Part shown: in pieces, positions 56,587 to 64,000 of the stretch | Position numbering within the stretch: the first letter of the stretch is position 1 | Layout of the letters: the number at the start of each line of letters is the position of its first letter | Assembly: GCF_019649055.1 (NCBI RefSeq) | Contig: NW_026570283.1 | Coordinates: 496,001-560,000, forward strand | Direction: 5' to 3' | Length of the DNA: 64,000 nucleotides | From: Paramacrobiotus metropolitanus | Lineage: Eukaryota > Tardigrada > Eutardigrada > Parachela > Macrobiotidae | Translations under genes and position numbers: made by a program | Notes under the pieces: generated by a model | What the model saw: the letters and a program-made list of their open reading frames with translations, nothing else | Told to the model about the DNA's origin: nothing | The model's database searches: none

Positions 56587-58727
56587 AATCAATAATACAC
56601 ATGCATCAAATGTATACGAATATAAAATTAAAAGCACAGAAATTCGTTAATGATTTCAATTTTTAATCAAACTTAACCAAGTACCACACAAATTCAAAAA
56701 CGCAGAGGAAGTTTAGACTCCGCAATTATTATCAAGAAACCAGTTGCAAATAAAAACGAGGAGATACAACCACAAATGCGAAACAAAAAAAGAAAAACCA
56801 ATAATTTATTTTTTTAAAACTTATGACAGAACTGTGTAATTATTAGAAACGCTTTCAATCGATTATTCCGGTGTAAATAATAGTTTCGTGAATTAGTTAA
56901 ACATAAGTAAAAATTATTAATTCATTCTAAATATCCGCGTTTATCTTCATCAAGTATGCTTCTTTATGATATTATAGTCGCTGTAATAAATGCAGTGCAA
57001 TATCAATTTCTTTCGCGGCTTTGGGCAATAGTAAAATAATTTGGAAAAGTAACTGAATAATATTAATAAACTTAACAAAAATTGTTGAAAATTACTGAAA
57101 AATTACAAAATTACTATAAAATTTCGAAAATTATTTAAAAAAACTATTACGCAACAACAACATTAAATATCATTTTACTGATTAAATTTTTACACAGAAA
57201 CTTACGCAAATTGGACGGTGCTTTAAATTGTGCCGAACACAGAGAAAAATAGGACAAAAGAACCAAGCAGACGAAAATAAAATCCATCTTGAAAATTTTC
57301 TTGAAAAGACAAGATATCTTCTATGATGAGCGGAAACTGGAAGATATTTTATAAAAGAAGAAACCCGAAAAACAGAGGGCCATTTTCACCGCAGCCCGAA
57401 AAAACGAAGCCAAATGCAAATTAAAAAAATTAATTTTTATTTGCGTGTCGCGCTTTATACTGATGTTATTCCAGCCAAAGAATGTTGCGTTTTTTTATAA
57501 GAAGCAATTTTAGAATATTAAGCATCCCCGACAAATAAAATACGGCGACGTCCGGGAGGCAATTAATTCCATATGAAAAAGGACTGCACACCGTCAGGGC
57601 TAATCAGTCGCGGCGGCACATAAATAAAACCCTGACTGTCATTTCAGAATTTCCTAACAATATCGTCTTCGGCTAATTTTCTCCGTAGTTTTTTATTTCG
57701 CCATCAACTGGAAATGCCACTCCATATTTTATGCGAAAACAGCCATACACGCATGTCTGGCAAAACACTTTTGTCGCGTGATAGAAAGCCCAAAACCGGG
57801 TCTGCTGGAAAACTTGCCGTTGTCACCGTTAATGTTTGTAATGAATAAATTATAATGATCTCACACGCTGTCCACGAGTCGGAAAAAAAGCGTGCACTCA
57901 CGCACCATCAATCAAAACAATTCCGTACAAAATCACAACCACAAAAAAGTTGGCACTCGCGAAGATTCACATTAAAAACAGTAAAAAAATTTATCGGAAA
58001 AAAGGAAAGATAAAATAATGTGGAAAAAATGGTAGTGTTATGAATATTACTATGAGAACATTATCACGAACGATATTATAAAAAATGTGATGCCTAACGG
58101 CTTCCTCTAAACAAAAGCAGCATCTGCTAAATAATTAAGATGCAAATTCGTCTGCCGGTTGAATTATACATTTTTAGAAAAACAAGGTACTGAAAATCGT
58201 AAGACAGCAATCCGCACAAATCCATTAATAAATAAACATTTAAAATTCATAAAAATCTAATAGAATCACCTAAAACTGATGAAAAAAATTACAGATTTTC
58301 AGAGAATTATTTAAAGTTGTAAATCTCGAATATCCTCCCAAAAACATGCGGCGCACAATCAGTGACTTTTACACAAAACTGCGGTCAAATAGCAGATTAT
58401 CTGTCAAATAGCAAATAGGTCTTATTAGCTTATACCATAAACCGGATAATTCGCTTACACACAGTAAAGAAAAAATAAAAACGTGCACGTGAAAAAAATT
58501 TAAATAAAAACCAAAAAAAAACATCAAAATGAAAAAAGTTTGCGCGTAAAAGAAATAAACAGAAAAAGTTACAAAAGCACGAAATAAAACTTAATAAAAA
58601 ATGACAAAATATAAACGAAAAATTGGCATAACAAATAAACAGAAAGCTGCGAAAAATTACAGAAAAAAACCCATAAAAATTTCTGGAAAAAAATTACACA
58701 AAATAGTACTATAGTACTGACCTTTAG
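56587..58727. other. AT-rich flank right of the LTR element
   Basis: 2.1 kb of A/T-rich, low-complexity sequence with many aaaaat and attaaaa words and no supported gene on either strand. Confidence 0.6.
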
Positions 58728-59288
58728 TTAATAATGATAAATGGCGTATTCGTGAGTGAACCGCCTCGCCACGTGGTCAAACAGCTCCCGGTCCTTCTTC
58801 CACAGCTCCCACGCCTGCGGATTGACCACCCGCCCACAGGCGACACTCCCGGGGCGCAGCTGCCCCTCCTCCAGCACCGTCACATCCAACGCCAAATACC
58901 GCCCGACCAATTCCACCACAAACTCCGGTCCGCGCACACACGACCAATGATTCCCGTCGTACAACTGAATGTCCTTCCGCTTCGTGTAGGGGAAGTAGAA
59001 GTCGCCGTGGGGCGCGAAGAAGGGACTGTAGATCTTGGTTAATAACTGGGCGTGGTAGGCGTCCACGGGGTAGGTCTTGGGGAAGTGCAGGAGGAGTCGG
59101 AAGCGGCCGCCCAGGTAGGGGGTGCCGTGCTGACCGAGAAAGGTGATGACGGCGTGGCTGATGGGTTGCTGGTCGGCCGGGAGGGCCGGGTCGGCGTTGC
59201 ACAGCTGGATGTTGAGGATGTCGGGCCGGCGGAGGGCGCCGCGTGCCGAGTGGCTCTGTCTGCGTTGAACAACAGTTAAATGCCGCAA
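58728..59288 (-). CDS. E2-like (UBC fold) protein lacking the canonical active-site cysteine
   Basis: The frame reads GTPYLGGRFRLLLHFPKTYP, the core UBC beta-meander signature, then LLTKIYSPFF where active E2s have IYHPN, and ends NPQAWELWKKDRELFDHVAR like the E2 C-terminal helices. At the site of the G-x-I-C-L catalytic cysteine it has HGDFYF. The nearest Cys is in HWSCVRG, about 20 residues later. It would be a UEV-type regulatory variant or a very diverged E2 (inference). The first UBC helix is missing, and a cag acceptor at 59260-59262 suggests an upstream exon that I cannot place. GC-rich compared with the flanks. Confidence 0.6.
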   Translation of the reverse strand: MRHLTVVQRRQSHSARGALRRPDILNIQLCNADPALPADQQPISHAVITFLGQHGTPYLGGRFRLLLHFPKTYPVDAYHAQLLTKIYSPFFAPHGDFYFPYTKRKDIQLYDGNHWSCVRGPEFVVELVGRYLALDVTVLEEGQLRPGSVACGRVVNPQAWELWKKDRELFDHVARRFTHEYAIYHY

Positions 59289-60352
59289 AATATTGAAATT
59301 AATAAAATAAGGAAACTTCTAAATTTTCACAATTTTCGTATATTTATATTTCTTTTTGTTTCTTATTTTTTCTATTTATTTTACGTAAGTATGCAGATAC
59401 ATGAAACTGTAAGTATGCAGGTACAAGGTATCTAAAAAGAATACAAAAAATAATTTAATTAATAAGATAAAAAAAAACAACATACTGCGAAATTCAGCCA
59501 AAATATAGTATTGCATAGGTATCTGCGATAGTTCATGTGTGAACAACACAATGTGGGTGACAGTCTAGTCATCCATCTACAGTTTTCATCTTCACTGTGT
59601 ATGGACTTATAGTTCGCGAACATGTCTTGCCGCGCGGACAGTAACACTGACCGCAACTAAAAAATTCCTGAAAAAATTTAAATACCGCGAAAGTCCTACA
59701 GATTAAAAATATCACATCGTTAAATAAAACGAAATCAAATTTCTGCAACTAACTGTCACAAAATACCAGAAAACGAACAGGACGAAAGAAACAAAAAGCC
59801 CTAAGGACTTAAAACTTCCCGCAAAAATTCTGCAGCTTTTATCATCGGAAAATATGGCTCGGAAAATGGATAAACAAAAAATTGGAAAAACAGAAAAAAC
59901 GTTTGAATATCATTCTTAATTTTTACTGGTTACAGCTGTAAAGTGCCGCAATAAAGACATATAGAGGACCCTGAAGTGCAGCCATCGCTCTACGAAACCC
60001 ATCTTCATCAACGAGCAGTCAATATATGAAGTAGTAGTTTTTCGCCACGAAAATCTGACGAAAACTATGGAACCGTTTTCCAGACCAGATAATCGACTTA
60101 TTTTATTACAATTTCAATAAGGTTACCTGACGAAATAATAATTTATTTTAGAAATACATTCTCAGCATCTTCCACAACCTAAAGATACTTAAAATCACTA
60201 ATTTTTTTCATAAAATAAAAGTAAGATATTCATAAACAAAATAAACAAATATCTTAATAAACAAATATATAAAATATAAGATCAATAAATAAAACATTAA
60301 ATAAACAAATAATAAATAAATCATAAAATACGTGAATAAAATAATGTTAGTT
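59273..60352. other. AT-rich gap between E2-like and F-box genes
   Basis: Low-complexity A/T-rich sequence with ataaaca-type runs at 60230-60330. An upstream exon of the E2-like gene may hide here, but none is convincing. Confidence 0.4.
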
Positions 60353-60357
60353 TTATT
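60352..60357 (-). terminator. Polyadenylation signal overlapping the F-box stop codon
   Basis: The minus strand reads TCTCAATAAAACT, so AATAAA shares bases with the TAA stop. Confidence 0.55.
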
Positions 60358-61281
60358 GAGATTTTTTTCTCCACACCCACCGGATGAGATGCGCAGCGGG
60401 GCCCAACGGCCGCCCGATCCGCTCCATCTCCCGGATGATCCGCTGCGGCACCATAGGGCGGACGCCGGGATACTCGGGTGAGGGGGCCAGGCGCAGGAAG
60501 CAGTGGAAGCACGCCAGACTGTCCACCGTGTGTTTGTAGATGGCCCGCCACGCCTCCACGTTCCCCCCGGCGGCGCGACTCGCTCCGACAGCAGACCGCG
60601 GCGGGCCAGCGCCGTCACGTAGAATTTGTAATCGGCCAGGGCGGCGGCCAGGCGACGGGGCAGGAGGGGGGTGAAGGCGGGGGAGGCCTCCAGGAGGGCG
60701 AAGAGGTACGCGTCGTTGGAGGCCAGGTAGGAGATGATCAGCTGCCAGAGCTCCAGGGGCAGGACGGCGCCGGGGGAGAAGGTGGTGAGCGGGGGAAGGT
60801 CGAGGGGGGCCAGTCTGTGGGGTTCAAGAAGCGAATTAAATTAAATTATTAATCCCGAATTTTATCAAATAGTGCCCCTCCCCTTAATTAGGTCCCCGTG
60901 TCCAACAGCCACCCCTGGACAAATTTTCAGACGGACTTGTTTGTGAAATTCATTTATCCCCAAGTACACCTCCGTTGGTTCATCCACGAAATACGGTGCT
61001 GTCCCGGGATCGTTATGATCAAATACTACCCCGGGGACATTAATACTTCTATTGGTAAAACACCGTATTGAAGTGTGGTTGCGCTGTTTTACCTACCGCG
61101 CTGGTTTCCCTGGTTTTCTGACTTGAGGGAGTTGGGGTGCCTACCTGCGAAAACAGTTTGTGGGAGGCCGCCGCGGGCAATCGGAGAAATGGTAGCTGCA
61201 ACGCTGCCATAGATCGCCAGAGCTGACGAACGGCTCGCGACCCGCACAGCCGCAGTCGTCGGGCGCTGCGGATTCCGACAT
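60353..61281 (-). CDS. F-box protein, two exons, one frame change
   Basis: Exon 1 (61145-61281) starts MSESAAPDDCGCAGREPF and is Cys-rich. Exon 2 (60353-60814) carries an F-box (VLPLELWQLIISYLASNDAY, then LLEASPAFTPLLP), the SKP1-binding module of SCF ubiquitin ligases. A helical tail ends WVWRKKSQ-stop. The frame slips by one base at a run of six G/C near 60567-60575 (GC-rich, likely consensus error). An AATAAA on the minus strand at 60352-60357 overlaps the stop codon, giving a very short 3' UTR. No LRR, WD or other substrate domain. It neighbours the E2-like gene on the same strand. Confidence 0.65.
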
Positions 61282-62746
61282 TTTCTGCAGCGCGACGGCG
61301 ATGCAGCGCTGAAGTACGCAGCGATACCGGAGCCCGAGACGGGGGGAATAGGGTCGATCCAGGCGCAAAGAAAGACAAGCTACTCAAAAGGAATTATAAC
61401 AGTAATCGATAATGATCTCTTACTCTTGCAGAATAAAAAATGGACAAAAGTAAAATCTAAAAACACTTTAAAACAGCAAGGAACTCGGGAATTCGGAATG
61501 CACTGCAGTTTCGAACGCAAATCAACCAGACTGCCGCCTAGCTGGGAGTCTGCCAACGACGACACTCCGCGGTAAATCTGGAGTGCGCCTTCTCAGGCGG
61601 TATCCACTTGCGCAGATGATGGCGGGCTAGTTTTGTACAGTACGTGCAGCTGGCAAGTACTACAAGTACAATACATAGTATTGTACATACAACCATGCTG
61701 TATGACAGTAATATCAACTAATCTGCAATATCGCTCATCTTCCATGTGAATTATTACTAGTATTTCAAAATCTGATTTATTCAGTAACTTCAAAATTTAT
61801 TACAGCAAGGTCTACTTTTTCGCTGATTATGTGATAAATTTGAATTCCTTCAAGTACTTATCTACTAGCGTGGCAATGCACCGAGAATGCCGCATACATC
61901 ATAATCAAAACAAAACAAATAATCAACAAATAAAAAAAACAAAATAAAAAACAAATAATCAAATAATCACTTAGCAGTTATTGATACCAAATTTTTGGAA
62001 TTTACATGATGACATTGTATTAAGTTATTTACTTACTATTTGCTAATGCGGTAATGTTAAAATATTGGTAAAATAATAAATTTTAATACAAGTATGCTCG
62101 CTATATACACGAATAGTCAGAGATAAATTATTATTTTCACAAAACCGATGAAATCCATCAAGCAAACTAGTGCTGCAATAAGACCAACGGCGATAGTGTT
62201 ATAAGAGGAAGATTGCGCTCGAAAAATTAACGTTTCGCTGCCGTGTTATATATCACCTTGCTCGCCTAGATTATTCCGTACCCACTCAACGCGATCATCA
62301 ACGCCGAGAACGCGATCTGTACAAAAGAGCCATGAATAACACATTGCTTACGCTGGCGAAATCGAAAAGCTCAGGTTTATTAGTCCATAAACTTTATATA
62401 CCAAGTAGAAAGAACTAAGTTAACTTCTTAAACGATGTTGAAAAGAGGACGCGTGTATAATTTTTAAGGTATTGTAGAATATTTGGAAAACTGTATACTG
62501 TACAGTTACCCTGCATGCAGAACATTCATTGGGTGATACGATGTACGATTGTACATTTGTACTGACGTATACTGTATAGTATTTATGTATACGCCGTAAA
62601 ACGTGGCGCGACCATATTTGTTTTACTACAATCGCCATTTTTTATGTTGGAGCACTTTCCGGCGCTTAATTTTTTGATTTTCGCGTAACATGGCGTTATT
62701 AATAATCGTGGCTTAAGTTAGGCCAAATACATATGGAGCAAACAGT
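61282..62746. other. Intergenic, F-box gene to glycosyltransferase
   Basis: 1.46 kb, AT-rich, with several TACTGTA/GTACAGT motifs (near 61635, 62490 and 62570). No gene supported. Confidence 0.5.
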
Positions 62747-63841
62747 ATGTGGCGCTACATGGATGGCGCCGTGGGCGCAAGTCGACGATATCCCCTGCAA
62801 TTTATTCTTCGCGTGACAATATTTGTCAGCCTTGTGGTTTTCTTCATTAATTCCCTGCTGAACAAACTGGACCATGCTTGCACAGCCGCTGAGGTTGGTC
62901 TTCAGAATGACGCGTCACGACTACCGTCATCAGTTTTCGCCGGGAACGACACCATGACCGCACCGACTGTGTTCTTCGTGCATTACGTAAAATTCACTCC
63001 GCGACGGATTCCATTACGGTTTCTGGATTACGTCAGCATCCGCTCGGCGTTGAACAACGTCAAACCGGATAAGGTCCTCGTCCACGGCGACACCGAACCC
63101 ACCGGACCCTACTGGGAGCTGCTTCGCAAAACTGGGATGGTCGCACACCGATTTCGGCAACCGACAAAAACAGCCGGGAAAACAAAAGTTAAATTCCGCG
63201 AACACTGGGCGGATATGGCTAAACTGGACGTGGTACTGGAATACGGGGGCGTGGCCGCAGATTTTGACGTGTATTTCATCCGCGGGGAGCGGATCAAGGA
63301 GATCCTGCAGACGAAGCAGTCCATCACGTGCTACGGCGATGAAGACGGCTATAACATCGGCTTCGTCGCCGGGCGCAAGGCGGCGCCGTTACTGACCGCC
63401 TGGCGACGCAGCTACGAGGATATCTACCTGCACGACTGGAATTTCAATCAAGCGCGCGTGGCACGGTATTTAAGTATACTGTATCGCGAGACGAACTACG
63501 TCGCCGGATTCGTGTGTAATAATCCGCATCCGAATAATCTGTACCCGTTTTATAAGCAGTTGGGCGTGGTTAAGTGGGAAAGTTCCCTGGCGGTGCATAC
63601 GTACTACCGGCAAGTTGGGAGCTATGCCGAGAAACCGGATGATTTGTATAAGCACAGCGATCGGAATACGTCGCATGTGGAGATGCTGATATCGTTGCTG
63701 GAAGGCCGGTTGCCGGCGATGGAGGACGGTTTTCGGGATGAGATCGATCCTTTGACTGGACGGTTGATCGGGGATGCTGCTCCAGTAACCGAATTAAGAA
63801 AAACAACGGCGAATATCCGTATAACTGATATTGATATATGA
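62747..63841 (+). CDS. Type II membrane glycosyltransferase with DXD motif
   Basis: Intact intronless frame of 364 residues. A signal-anchor helix at 19-37 (FILRVTIFVSLVVFFINSLL) gives the Golgi type II topology. The luminal part matches the DXD sugar-binding glycosyltransferase family (Gly_transf_sug, related to alpha-1,4-galactosyltransferases and OCH1): KLDVVLEYGGVAADFDVYFI contains the GG-x4-DxD core, with DFD at 172-174 for nucleotide-sugar/metal binding. Two NxT/S sequons occur (NDT, NTS). Donor and acceptor cannot be told from sequence. The lack of introns, unlike most genes here, suggests a retrocopy or transfer ancestry, or simply a family trait. Confidence 0.88.
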   Translation: MWRYMDGAVGASRRYPLQFILRVTIFVSLVVFFINSLLNKLDHACTAAEVGLQNDASRLPSSVFAGNDTMTAPTVFFVHYVKFTPRRIPLRFLDYVSIRSALNNVKPDKVLVHGDTEPTGPYWELLRKTGMVAHRFRQPTKTAGKTKVKFREHWADMAKLDVVLEYGGVAADFDVYFIRGERIKEILQTKQSITCYGDEDGYNIGFVAGRKAAPLLTAWRRSYEDIYLHDWNFNQARVARYLSILYRETNYVAGFVCNNPHPNNLYPFYKQLGVVKWESSLAVHTYYRQVGSYAEKPDDLYKHSDRNTSHVEMLISLLEGRLPAMEDGFRDEIDPLTGRLIGDAAPVTELRKTTANIRITDIDI

Positions 63842-64000
63842 CGCCGTTTTTACTGTGATATTCTTAGCGCATTTTCGGTGAGAGCGACTAGTTTCTGCCG
63901 TTTAACATGTTCTATCGTTTTCTCTCAAATTTTGGGACCGAAAAATTTTTTCACTAAAACGGTATAACTGTGTATTTCTGAAATTACGTTTTTTCGTGCA

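Noticed and set aside
31920-56592. Target-site duplication flanking the LTR element
   Set aside because: The bases outside TGTCAG (ttgat) and CTGACA (aatca) do not match at 4-6 bp, so none is claimed.
1-64000. tRNA or rRNA genes, CRISPR arrays, bacterial operons
   Set aside because: No A/B-box tRNA signature, rRNA core or spaced direct-repeat array was seen on either strand; gene structure is eukaryotic.

Overview
The window is nuclear DNA of an invertebrate animal. Genes are split by GT-AG introns of about 70 bp to 3.8 kb, and the proteins are ordinary metazoan ones (PRMT3, CCDC124, lysosomal glucosylceramidase, mitochondrial EF-G2, XPR1). The sequence does not fix the phylum. A compact protostome such as a tardigrade is a guess from gene density, not a claim.

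Layout, left to right. At 1-6100 there is a rearranged PRMT3 locus: a 5' fragment (1-1394) is duplicated at 2418-3810, and the 5' half of CCDC124 lies between the copies on the minus strand. At 7.1-9.5 kb a two-exon gene encodes a small secreted precursor ending in a four-cysteine peptide behind a KRR site. Glucosylceramidase (minus, 10.4-14.4 kb) and GFM2 (plus, 15.0-22.6 kb) are divergent neighbours. A 3.8 kb GFM2 intron holds an unrecognised six-exon gene on the opposite strand. XPR1 follows (23.7-28.2 kb), then a cysteine-rich single-pass membrane protein and a BTB-BACK protein, both minus.

From 31927 to 56586 lies one 24.7 kb Ty3/gypsy-class LTR element, the main feature of the window. 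It has 0.39 kb LTRs, a repeat-bearing leader, a very long coiled-coil gag with a CCHC knuckle, protease, RT, RNase H and integrase with an AT-hook tail. Downstream are two extra coding regions of unknown function: a 7.4 kb one (ORF3) and a 2 kb one behind a splice-acceptor-like site (ORF4). The 3' region is rich in hairpins. Throughout the element, short perfect hairpins with varying stems share a YANC-type loop.

After the element come about 2 kb of AT-rich DNA, an E2-like gene lacking the canonical active-site cysteine, an F-box gene, and an intact single-exon type II membrane glycosyltransferase (62747-63841).

Many coding frames are broken by single-base changes, often in homopolymers, both in host genes and in the element. 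This looks more like residual consensus error than gene death, but raw reads are needed to tell. All splice models were made by eye.
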